A DNA stretch of 64,000 nucleotides from Neobacillus mesonae (GTDB lineage Bacteria > Bacillota > Bacilli > Paenibacillales > Paenibacillaceae), in the NCBI GenBank assembly GCA_023715865.1, contig JAMBOW010000001.1:62001-126000 (forward strand). The letters are read 5' to 3'. This document shows, in pieces, positions 56,790 to 64,000 of this stretch. The position numbers were made by a program, and so were the translations under genes. The notes under the pieces are model-generated. The model did no database searches. It saw nothing but the letters and a program-made list of their open reading frames with translations, and had not been told where the DNA came from. Position 1 is the stretch's first letter, and the number at the start of each line of letters is the position of its first letter.

Positions 56790-57005
56790 TCAGCTGGAGC
56801 TGTGTTTTCTGTTTTTGTAATATCCATGCCCTTGTCTTCCATCTTTGTGTTTGTAATCGGAAGAGGAGCCTCTTCTAATTCGGGAGTAACCGTGAGAACT
56901 GCTGTATTTCTTAGCATACTTTTTGTGCGAGCTGCCGTAATTGTGTCGTCCGTGGCTGCTCGATGAGGAATGCAGCAGTTTATTAATGATTTTCTTAAAC
57001 ATCAT
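56790..57005 (-). CDS. Small Ser/His/Lys-rich basic protein, coat-like
   Basis: The 71-residue protein starts MMFKKIINKLL and continues with repeated Ser/His/Tyr/Lys blocks (HSSSSSHGRHNYGSSH, KKYSSSHGYS) and ends HSSS. Such low-complexity, basic, Ser-rich proteins resemble spore-coat proteins of the CotG type, but no homology is certain. GAAGGGAG precedes the ATG. It is 38 nt from the 3' end of a protein kinase gene on the other strand. Confidence 0.6.
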   Translation of the reverse strand: MMFKKIINKLLHSSSSSHGRHNYGSSHKKYAKKYSSSHGYSRIRRGSSSDYKHKDGRQGHGYYKNRKHSSS

Positions 57006-57112
57006 TATGCTCCCTTCATTTAGAATCGTGATTCCTTGTTTCATACGTTTCACTGTATTTGACGTTTCGTATTATTTACTTCTGTCCCTACATAGAGAAA
57101 GGATTTTTCATC

Positions 57113-58039
57113 ATGACATTATTTCTTAATATTTTGCTGAACAACGTTATTCCTTTGTTCTTGGTTATTTCCATCGGCTTTATTGTAAGGCGTACGAGGG
57201 GATTAGATGTAAAAACATTGTCCAACATCAATTTTTACATTCTGTCTCCTGCGGTTGTGTTTAATCTTCTGTATACTACGGATATTACGATGTCTTTGTT
57301 TGGTCAAGTGATCGGATTCTTTTTCGTGTTTATGCTGCTGCAGTATGTCGTATGTGCGGTAATCATTAAAATAAGAAAGCTCGAAGGCGGCATGCCCGCC
57401 GCACTCCGAAACAGCGTCTTGTTCGCGAACAGTGCGAATTATGGTCTGCCGATAAATCAGTTAGCCTTTTCAGGAAATCCGACAACGCTTGGTGTGCAGG
57501 TCATCATTCTCATGCTGCAATCTTTTATCCCGAATACTTACGGAATCTACAGCGTAAACGCCCACCGGGCAAAGCTGAAGGACATTTGGAGAACGATTGC
57601 CGGACAGCCTGTCATCTATGCGATCCCTGCTGCATTACTACTGCGTTTCCTAGAGGTACCACTTCCCAACAGTATACAGACGCCGCTTGATTACTTGTAC
57701 ACTGCCTTTATCGGCATGGCGCTGCTTACGCTCGGCGTGCAGCTTGGGGCGATGAAATGGACCTTTGCGAAAAAAGGAAGTGTGAATGTAGGGATAGCTG
57801 TATTTTTAAGACTGATTGCCGGTCCGCTGCTCGCAGCTGTTACCGTCTGGATGATGGGCATCGACGGCCTGATCGCCAAAGCTTTAATTGTATCTTCTGC
57901 CGTACCGACATCTCTTAGCAGTATGATTCTTGCTGTCCAGTTCGATAATGAACCAGAATTTTCATCACAAACGGTCTTTTTTTCGACACTTCTGAGTACG
58001 CTGACTGTAACGGGTACGATTGCAATCCTGCAGGTATAA
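57113..58039 (+). CDS. AEC family carrier (auxin efflux carrier-like)
   Basis: The 308-residue membrane protein has about ten helices in two five-helix halves with cytoplasmic loops, and motifs such as LPINQLAFSG in the middle and VSSAVPTSLSSMILA near the end, typical of AEC/YfdV transporters. AGAAAGGA is 9 nt before ATG 57113. Bacterial members export or import organic acids; the substrate is unknown. Confidence 0.82.
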   Translation: MTLFLNILLNNVIPLFLVISIGFIVRRTRGLDVKTLSNINFYILSPAVVFNLLYTTDITMSLFGQVIGFFFVFMLLQYVVCAVIIKIRKLEGGMPAALRNSVLFANSANYGLPINQLAFSGNPTTLGVQVIILMLQSFIPNTYGIYSVNAHRAKLKDIWRTIAGQPVIYAIPAALLLRFLEVPLPNSIQTPLDYLYTAFIGMALLTLGVQLGAMKWTFAKKGSVNVGIAVFLRLIAGPLLAAVTVWMMGIDGLIAKALIVSSAVPTSLSSMILAVQFDNEPEFSSQTVFFSTLLSTLTVTGTIAILQV

Positions 58040-58196
58040 AATCTACAGCTGCAGAAGGCTGTCTCATCAAAATAAGGACTATTGGCTAATGTTTTGATTC
58101 TAGCGTATCGTATACAATAGGGGAACATACATGCCCATTCATATAGGAGTAACGAGCTCTTTTGTCTTATGCTACCGATGGAAGGGAGAGGGCGCA

Positions 58197-59090
58197 GTGC
58201 AAAAGATTGCGGTCATTGTCGTTCATGGATTAGGGCTTCAGAAAAAGGAGTATGCCGACAAGTTCATGAAGAAGCTGGATAAGGCCTTTGCAAGTGTCAT
58301 GAAAGTACCTACAGCCAGACCCTACATTGAAGTTGAGCCTGTATTCTGGGGCGATGTGTTCGGTAAGGAGGAGGAACGAATCTTTCAGGAGCTTGTCGTC
58401 AAAAAGAAGCTTCGCTATAAGCATTTGCGTCGTTATTTGATTTATTACTTGGCGGATGCGGTTGCTTACCAGCCGGTTGATACGAACGGGCACAATTACG
58501 ATGCCGTGCATCAAACGATCAGCAATGCGCTGCACACCTTGTCGCAAAGAGTGGGAAAGACAGCCCCTTTATGTGTCGTATCTCACAGTCTTGGCAGTGT
58601 TATAGCGAGTAACTTTTTTTATGACTTGCAGTATACGTCCAGACATTTTCCAGGCATTATTGATACGAACTCGCCGCTTGAGAGAGGAGATACACTTACG
58701 CATTTTTACTCTCTGGGCACTACACTACCATTATGGAGCTTAAGGTATCGTGATTTCAGCAAGCCAATTGTTGTCCCGTCCAAAGAGGGACAGGATATCT
58801 TCCCTGGGCTGGAGGGGGAATGGGTTAACTTTTACGATAAAGATGATATTTTAGGATATCCGTTAAGGGACATTGATCCCGCCTATGAGAAGGCTGTGAA
58901 GCAGGATATTGATCTCAATGTTGGTAATCTGCTGACCTTTTGGAATCCATTTTGCCATAACGGATATATGAAGGATCGGAAAGTCGTAAGACATATTGCA
59001 CAAAAACTGGCTGAAACCTATACGTTTGTAAATCGCGATATGAAGTCAGCAGGCAGTAACTCTCCTAAGAAGGGACGTAAAAAGCAGTAA
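58197..59090 (+). CDS. Lipase-like alpha/beta hydrolase
   Basis: The 297-residue protein starts with a strand followed by VHGLGLQK, an oxyanion-loop-like turn, and has a nucleophile elbow with Ser in VVSHSLGSVIASN. A basic tail (NSPKKGRKKQ) ends it. No signal peptide is seen, suggesting cytoplasmic location. GGGAG lies 8 nt before the GTG; the frame from 58131 is not supported by a ribosome site. Substrate unknown. Confidence 0.66.
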   Translation: MQKIAVIVVHGLGLQKKEYADKFMKKLDKAFASVMKVPTARPYIEVEPVFWGDVFGKEEERIFQELVVKKKLRYKHLRRYLIYYLADAVAYQPVDTNGHNYDAVHQTISNALHTLSQRVGKTAPLCVVSHSLGSVIASNFFYDLQYTSRHFPGIIDTNSPLERGDTLTHFYSLGTTLPLWSLRYRDFSKPIVVPSKEGQDIFPGLEGEWVNFYDKDDILGYPLRDIDPAYEKAVKQDIDLNVGNLLTFWNPFCHNGYMKDRKVVRHIAQKLAETYTFVNRDMKSAGSNSPKKGRKKQ

Positions 59091-59097
59091 TCAAAAA

Positions 59098-59146
59098 AAG
59101 CGATTCGCATGAACTTTGTTGTTCAACGCGGATCGCTTTTTTTTAG
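59098..59146. terminator. Bidirectional terminator
   Basis: AAGCGAT-CGC pairs with GCG-ATCGCTT around a loop of about 24 nt. A- and T-runs on the two sides fit both converging genes. Confidence 0.65.
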
Positions 59147-59149
59147 CTA

Positions 59150-60436
59150 TTATGCCGATGTAGTTTTACTTTGAGCAGCATGGCGCGGCTTATTCTTGCT
59201 TTTGTCCCGGAATACCAAGTAAAACCAGGTTGATGCAACGACATAAAGTACTCCTGTTATTGCAAATGTGATGGCGTAGCCATAATAATTTCCATATGTG
59301 GTTACAAAATAGGATTGAACCGGTCCCATCGTTGCCCAGCCGAGCATAAATGCGGTCTGCATAAGCGAGTTGGCTATTCCACGTCTTCGATCTGACACAT
59401 GGTCAATTAATATCGATGAAAAGATAGGGTTTGCTGCGTTCATAAGCGCCTGTCGGAATAAGAAACTGACGGAAGCAACGACCAGTGAATAAGTAAATCC
59501 AGTAAGCAGTAAAAAAGGCAGAGACATGGTTTGAAATATGAAAACAGCCTTAACGGGTCCTACCCGACTTACAAGTGAAGGGCCGATCATCATGGACAGG
59601 ATCGTCATAATTTGTCCTAAAGAAATAAGAGCACTCATCAAACTGAGGCTGACCTCAAACCGGTCCGTAAAGTACAGATTAAGATAGGGCACGACAAGAC
59701 CCGACCCAATACCGATCAGCAGCTGAGTCATTACAAAGTGTTTAATAATTCTCCAATCGGATGGTTTAGCTGTTTGTTCCGGTACAGCCGGAGTTTCTTC
59801 ATTAATATTAGAAAGCTTGTTATGTATTGATGGTTCTTTGACTAAAAACAACGGAAGAGTACCTAGGAAAGTAGCGATACCGCCAATAAGCAATACCGTC
59901 TGCAGACTGGCAATGCTGGTGATGCCGAAGAATTGAAGAATGTCGGCGAGTACGCCTCCGCCAAAGCTCCCGATGACTTGTGCAGCAAGTACAAGAGAGG
60001 CATGGATGCTGAACAGCCTGAGCCGATTGCTTTTCGTAACATTGGCCGCAAGAAAAGGAATAGCCAGTACCTGAAAGAATGAAGCAAATAATCCAGATGA
60101 TACAGCAAGCCATAAGAGACCTGGTTCACCTACGGCAAGAGAACGGCCGATAAAGGTTATCCCGCTGAATAGTGCACCTGCTATAAGGATGGGTTTCCTG
60201 CTCATTCGATCCCCGAGAAGGCCAATAGGAATGAACATGATTGCGGTTGCGATGGATTGGATACTGATGATCCGGCCGTTCATTGTTGCATCATAGCCAA
60301 GATCTTGAACGTACAAATTATACAGCACGGAGAACATACCTCCGCCCATTTGGTAAAGGATGTTGGCAAGAAAAAAAAGCTGGATATTTCGGGGCCAGCT
60401 GCCGATTTCTGTTTTCAATTTCCGCCCGATATGCAA
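59150..60436 (-). CDS. MFS transporter of unknown specificity
   Basis: The 428-residue membrane protein has about 12 helices in two halves, linked by a charged cytoplasmic loop near residues 200-225, and the MFS motif A (GDRMSRKP). AGGAGGG lies about 10 nt before the TTG start. It is likely an efflux or solute carrier; there is no regulator beside it. Monocistronic. Confidence 0.8.
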   Translation of the reverse strand: MHIGRKLKTEIGSWPRNIQLFFLANILYQMGGGMFSVLYNLYVQDLGYDATMNGRIISIQSIATAIMFIPIGLLGDRMSRKPILIAGALFSGITFIGRSLAVGEPGLLWLAVSSGLFASFFQVLAIPFLAANVTKSNRLRLFSIHASLVLAAQVIGSFGGGVLADILQFFGITSIASLQTVLLIGGIATFLGTLPLFLVKEPSIHNKLSNINEETPAVPEQTAKPSDWRIIKHFVMTQLLIGIGSGLVVPYLNLYFTDRFEVSLSLMSALISLGQIMTILSMMIGPSLVSRVGPVKAVFIFQTMSLPFLLLTGFTYSLVVASVSFLFRQALMNAANPIFSSILIDHVSDRRRGIANSLMQTAFMLGWATMGPVQSYFVTTYGNYYGYAITFAITGVLYVVASTWFYLVFRDKSKNKPRHAAQSKTTSA

Positions 60437-60815
60437 GTTGTAGTTCCCTCCTGTCCTAATCTATTAAGCCTGTTTGCGGACTGTTTTGTCAAGGAGAGCT
60501 TTTTCGCGTGAGAACAGCGGATCGATGACATCATCAGTGTTAGAAAGAATTCATAAAATATATAACATGCAATTGACATTAATTTAATTTATATCATCAA
60601 AAAATCAGTCTGATTATCATGAGTCTCTATATTAAATAAATAGGAATTAACATATATAAAACAAATTTACAAATGATATTTACAAATAAGTCAGTTTGTT
60701 GTTAGAATAAATTACACAATTCACCTTCAGTTGTCTGATCAGGTCGCAGGAATTTTAATAGATTTCGGCATCCCTGAGAGAGAGTGGTCCTGAAGCTGAA
60801 CAGGAGGACAGGCTA
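60437..60815. other. Intergenic region between divergent MFS and DUF3870 genes
   Basis: About 380 bp, very AT-rich around 60560-60720. It probably holds promoters for both directions. I see no coding frame, riboswitch or repeat that I can support. Confidence 0.4.
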
Positions 60816-61160
60816 TTGAACTATAATCCGGATACGATTTATATCGTGGGCGATGCGCAGACCTCGGTCAATAATCCGATTACTCAGCAGTTCAGTGCTT
60901 TTTTTATAGGTCTCGTCATTGATACAACCAATCATAAAATAGTAGATGCCGGCTGCTCCTCTACCATTCCGCTCACGTCGGCATTTGTCAGAACGTTGTT
61001 TGTGGGTCAAACGATGCATGATCTTGATCGAATTAGTGAACAGGTTCGTAATAGGTATCACGGTTCTTCACAGAAGGCGATTATTGTCGCTTTTAAGGAT
61101 GCACAGAAGAAGTACAGGTCTATCCTGCAATCGAAGGAAGCGCGAAGTCTTGATTCATGA
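60816..61160 (+). CDS. DUF3870 family protein
   Basis: The 114-residue soluble protein shows the DUF3870 pattern: YIVGDAQT, NNPITQQFSAFFIGLVID, then DAGCSSTIPLTSAFVRTLFVG. These proteins sit beside amino-acid or peptide catabolic genes; the function is unknown. The TTG start follows AGGAGG. A weak 5-bp hairpin lies between it and dppA, so co-transcription is possible. The conserved Cys (Cys47) in AGCSST may be functional. Confidence 0.77.
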   Translation: MNYNPDTIYIVGDAQTSVNNPITQQFSAFFIGLVIDTTNHKIVDAGCSSTIPLTSAFVRTLFVGQTMHDLDRISEQVRNRYHGSSQKAIIVAFKDAQKKYRSILQSKEARSLDS

Positions 61161-61369
61161 AGCAATAGCTACATAACTACAATTAAATACAGCAGATTAG
61201 CTGCTTTATTTATCCGCATGTACTTAGGACTTTCAGTGCCTGAACGTACATCATACGTAAATGAAATCCAGCAAATCATGACAAAGGGCCGTATGGTAAG
61301 GACAGGACTGCCCGTGTTATGGTTTGCTGTTTTTTTTCATTATTTTCTAAATACAGGGGGCCGTTAAGC

Positions 61370-62194
61370 ATGAAACTGTACATTTCAATTGATATGGAAG
61401 GCGTTACGGGTCTGGTTGATGATACTTTCGTAGATTCCTCAAAGCGCAATTATAACCGCGGTCAGCGGATTATGACGGCTGAGGCCAATCATGTGATTGA
61501 AACTGCATTTGGGGAGGGGGCCTGTGAAGTTATCGTCAATGACAGCCATTCCAAAATGAATAACCTGATTATCGAGGAGCTTTATCCAAGAGCGCAGCTG
61601 ATCACAGGAGATGTGAAGCCTTATTCCATGATGCAGGGTATGGATTCCTCGTACGGAGGAGCAGCTTTTCTGGGGTATCATGCAAGAGCCGCAAGGCCTG
61701 GTGTGCTAAGTCATTCCATGATCTTCGGCATTCGGAATATGTATATCAATGACACAGCCGTAGGGGAGCTCGGCTTCAATGCTTTTGTAGCCGGCTATTA
61801 CGGAGTTCCTGTGCTTCTCGTTGCCGGAGATGATGAGACGGCAGCAGAGGCGGAAGAGCTCATCCCTAATGTAACGACGGCCATTGTGAAAAAACAAATA
61901 TCCCGCACCTCAGCTCTATGCCTGACACCGGCTAAAAGCGGCGAACTTCTGCGTGAGAAGACGATTGAAGCACTGACAGGGAAAGACCGGGTGAAGCCGC
62001 TGGTTCCTCCGGAAAAACCGCTTCTGACACTGGAGTTTGCCAATTACGGACAAGCAGAATGGGCGCACCTCATGCCCAAAACCAAAATGGAGCGATACTC
62101 TCCCGTTGTATCCTATCAAGCGGATGATATTTTGGAAGCCTACCAAGCCATGCTTACGATGACGGAGCTTGCAATGAGAACGGCATTTTGCTGA
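61370..62194 (+). CDS. dppA: D-aminopeptidase, M55 family
   Basis: The 274-residue zinc peptidase (DppA) releases D-Ala from D-amino-acid peptides. It has the metal motif SIDMEG (Asp8, Glu10), NDSHSKMNN, GYHARA and HSM, all family marks. The ATG follows a G-run with good spacing. It precedes two dipeptide-permease genes, as in the B. subtilis dpp operon, and probably works on peptides from wall turnover. Confidence 0.9.
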   Translation: MKLYISIDMEGVTGLVDDTFVDSSKRNYNRGQRIMTAEANHVIETAFGEGACEVIVNDSHSKMNNLIIEELYPRAQLITGDVKPYSMMQGMDSSYGGAAFLGYHARAARPGVLSHSMIFGIRNMYINDTAVGELGFNAFVAGYYGVPVLLVAGDDETAAEAEELIPNVTTAIVKKQISRTSALCLTPAKSGELLREKTIEALTGKDRVKPLVPPEKPLLTLEFANYGQAEWAHLMPKTKMERYSPVVSYQADDILEAYQAMLTMTELAMRTAFC

Positions 62195-62210
62195 ACAAAG
62201 GGGTCTTGAT

Positions 62211-63143
62211 ATGGCACAATATATTCTTCGAAAATTCGTTTCCATGCTCGTTACTTTATGGCTCATCATTACGATAACCTTTCTGCTTATGCACTCCATT
62301 CCTGGTTCGCCCTTCGATCGAGATGGTAAGGAGGTAAATCCTAACGTAATTCAGAACATGATGTCTTTTTATCATCTGGATGAACCTCTCTACATTCAAT
62401 ACTTTCAATATTTAAAATCACTACTTATGCTGGACCTCGGTCCTTCCATATCGCATTATCCTGACAGTGTGAACAGTATGATTGAGCGCGGATTTCCCGT
62501 TTCGTTTCAGCTGGGCATTGTCGCGATATGCATTTCGATCCTAATTGGCATTGCGCTTGGTACAATTGCAGCCCTGCAAAAAAACGGAATCATAGACTAT
62601 ATCGCCATGATTCTTGCGGTCATCGGGGTTGCTGTTCCAAGCTTTGTGCTTGCACCGCTGCTAATAAAGTATATCGCCGTTGAACTCAAGCTGCTTCCTG
62701 TAGCGACCTGGGGGACTTGGAAGCATATGATCCTGCCGGCATTTGCATTAGCGGCAGGGCCAATTGCAACAATTGCGAGACTTACCCGGGCCAACCTGAC
62801 TGAGGTGCTTACAATGGATTACATGGATACCGCCAGATCCAAAGGCTTGCCTCCCTTCATCATTGTTATCAAGCATGCCCTGCGAAATGCCGTACTGCCG
62901 GTTGTTACACTTTTAGGTGTTCTTCTTGCCAATGTACTAACAGGAAGCTTTGTTATAGAGAAAATTTTTGCAATTCCCGGAATGGGCAAGTATTTTGTCG
63001 ATGGTATCAATAACCGGGATTATTCGGTCATTATGGGGACAACAGTGTTTTACAGCGCGCTCCTCATTATCATGATGTTTATTGTTGATATTTTGTACGG
63101 TCTCATTGATCCACGGATTAAGCTTCACAAGAAGGGGGCCTAG
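62211..63143 (+). CDS. dppB: Dipeptide ABC transporter permease DppB
   Basis: The 310-residue membrane protein has six helices. An N-terminal AQYILRKFVSMLVTLWLI precedes helix 1, and the cytoplasmic EAA loop lies near residue 200 (MDTARSKGLPPFIIVIKHA). These are marks of the OppB/DppB class. AAAGGGG precedes the ATG, 16 nt after dppA. It pairs with the downstream DppC. Confidence 0.88.
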   Translation: MAQYILRKFVSMLVTLWLIITITFLLMHSIPGSPFDRDGKEVNPNVIQNMMSFYHLDEPLYIQYFQYLKSLLMLDLGPSISHYPDSVNSMIERGFPVSFQLGIVAICISILIGIALGTIAALQKNGIIDYIAMILAVIGVAVPSFVLAPLLIKYIAVELKLLPVATWGTWKHMILPAFALAAGPIATIARLTRANLTEVLTMDYMDTARSKGLPPFIIVIKHALRNAVLPVVTLLGVLLANVLTGSFVIEKIFAIPGMGKYFVDGINNRDYSVIMGTTVFYSALLIIMMFIVDILYGLIDPRIKLHKKGA

Positions 63144-63146
63144 GCT

Positions 63147-64000
63147 ATGCAAGCACCACATGTACCGGATCATCTTTTTGTACCCTTAAATCGAAAATCA
63201 GGTGAGGCAGAAGCTATTGTCAGACCTAAAATTTCAGCATGGAAGCAGGCATGGATACTTCTGCTCAAGAACAAGCTGGCTTTTGCAGGGCTGATTGTCA
63301 TCATTTTATTGGGAGCCTTCGCTGTGTTTGGCCCTCTATTTGCTGAACATGGTTATGCAGATCAAAATTTGGTAGGCGCGAATCTGGAACCCTCCTCAGC
63401 TCATTGGTTTGGAACAGATGATCTAGGACGGGATGTATTTGCACGGATTATATACGGAGCCCAGATTTCGTTAGGCGTCGGACTGGTTGCTGCGATTATC
63501 GATTTTGCAATTGGCGTCATCTATGGGGGGATCGCCGGGTATTTCGGCGGCAGAGTTGATAACGTCATGATGCGTATTGTTGATATTTTGTACGGTATTC
63601 CGTATCTGCTTATCGTGATTTTGCTTATGGTTGCAATGGGACCAGGACTCCTAACGATCATCATAGCACTGACGGCTACCGGCTGGATCGGAATGGCGCG
63701 AATTGTTCGCGGGCAGGTGCTTCAGCTCAAATCATCAGAGTACGTCGTTGCTGCCAAAGCCCTGGGGGCAGGTTCCTGGAGTATTATAAGAAAGCATCTA
63801 CTGCCTAACGCTTTTGGTGTCATTATTGTCCAGGTTACCTTTTCAGTTCCGTCGGCCATTTTTTCCGAGGCTTTCTTAAGCTTCCTAGGTCTCGGTATCC
63901 AGGCTCCGCTTGCGAGTTGGGGCACGATGGCCAATGACGGAATGTCCACCATCCTATCCGGCTACTGGTGGAGGTTGTTATTTCCTTCATTGTTCATATC
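63147..64000 (+). CDS. dppC: Dipeptide ABC transporter permease DppC (partial at right edge)
   Basis: The reading frame from ATG 63147 stays open to the end of the window (284 codons seen). The product has a cytoplasmic tail, a first helix (about residues 45-68), the OppC-type GTDDLGRDVFARIIYGA segment, five helices and an EAA loop (AAKALGAGSWSIIRKHLLP). GGGGG precedes the ATG, and it starts 3 nt after dppB. The 3' end lies outside the window; DppD, DppE or DppF genes may follow there. Confidence 0.87.
   Translation, partial: MQAPHVPDHLFVPLNRKSGEAEAIVRPKISAWKQAWILLLKNKLAFAGLIVIILLGAFAVFGPLFAEHGYADQNLVGANLEPSSAHWFGTDDLGRDVFARIIYGAQISLGVGLVAAIIDFAIGVIYGGIAGYFGGRVDNVMMRIVDILYGIPYLLIVILLMVAMGPGLLTIIIALTATGWIGMARIVRGQVLQLKSSEYVVAAKALGAGSWSIIRKHLLPNAFGVIIVQVTFSVPSAIFSEAFLSFLGLGIQAPLASWGTMANDGMSTILSGYWWRLLFPSLFI

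Noticed and set aside
61191..61205. Possible terminator between the DUF3870 gene and dppA
   Set aside because: Only a 5-bp stem with a weak T-tail. Too weak to claim as a transcription end.

Overview
The window looks like chromosomal DNA from an endospore-forming member of the Bacillales, most probably Paenibacillus or a close relative. The pointers are strong Shine-Dalgarno sites with many TTG/GTG starts, Rho-independent terminators after most transcription units, a leucine T-box leader, an H-type small acid-soluble spore protein, two YjcZ-family peptides, SLH cell-wall anchoring, a meso-diaminopimelate dehydrogenase and a DppA-type D-aminopeptidase operon. No rRNA, tRNA or CRISPR array was seen. 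The base composition looks moderate, with an AT-richer patch at about 33.0-35.3 kb.

Layout, 0-13.6 kb: a small unknown gene; a secreted AA10 lytic polysaccharide monooxygenase (minus strand); a three-gene type III polyketide cluster (synthase, methyltransferase, FAD oxidoreductase); three small unknown or tubby-like genes; and a five-gene ECF sigma / membrane protein / ABC-exporter operon followed by a TIM-barrel protein. 13.6-21 kb: a TPR protein, sspH with a small partner, a DUF2935 protein, T-box-controlled leuA, two yjcZ peptides, a decayed histidine kinase, and a GNAT enzyme whose terminator hairpin has been split by an intact IS3-family element.

21.3-36.5 kb: a large secreted S8 protease carrying both a cohesin and a dockerin, followed by an SLH-anchored cohesin protein. 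Together these resemble a small cellulosome-like docking system built for a protease. Then come a serine hydrolase, an HPr-like protein with Gln at the position of the phospho-His, a trehalose-6-phosphate synthase/phosphatase fusion with galU, an APH-like kinase, a serine hydrolase / LytTR / DUF3021 group and an alpha/beta hydrolase.

36.5-47.4 kb: a ROK regulator with an MFS carrier, small membrane proteins, a DUF1835/DUF3658 protein, a VOC protein, a beta-decarboxylating dehydrogenase, and a MerR regulator divergent from two efflux pumps with a recognisable 19-bp-spacer operator-promoter. 47.5-51.6 kb: a tightly overlapped nosD-nosL-nosY-nosF-tlpA operon, with a 14-codon leader ORF and no nosZ in the window. 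51.8-64 kb: ddh, gdhA, a serine hydrolase, a Hanks-type kinase beside a Ser/His/Lys-rich small protein, an AEC carrier, a lipase-like protein, an MFS protein, and a DUF3870-dppA-dppB-dppC operon that runs off the right edge.

The strongest candidate for an undescribed system is the cohesin/dockerin protease pair at 21.3-26.6 kb. Domain assignments rest on motif recognition by eye; no database search was run.
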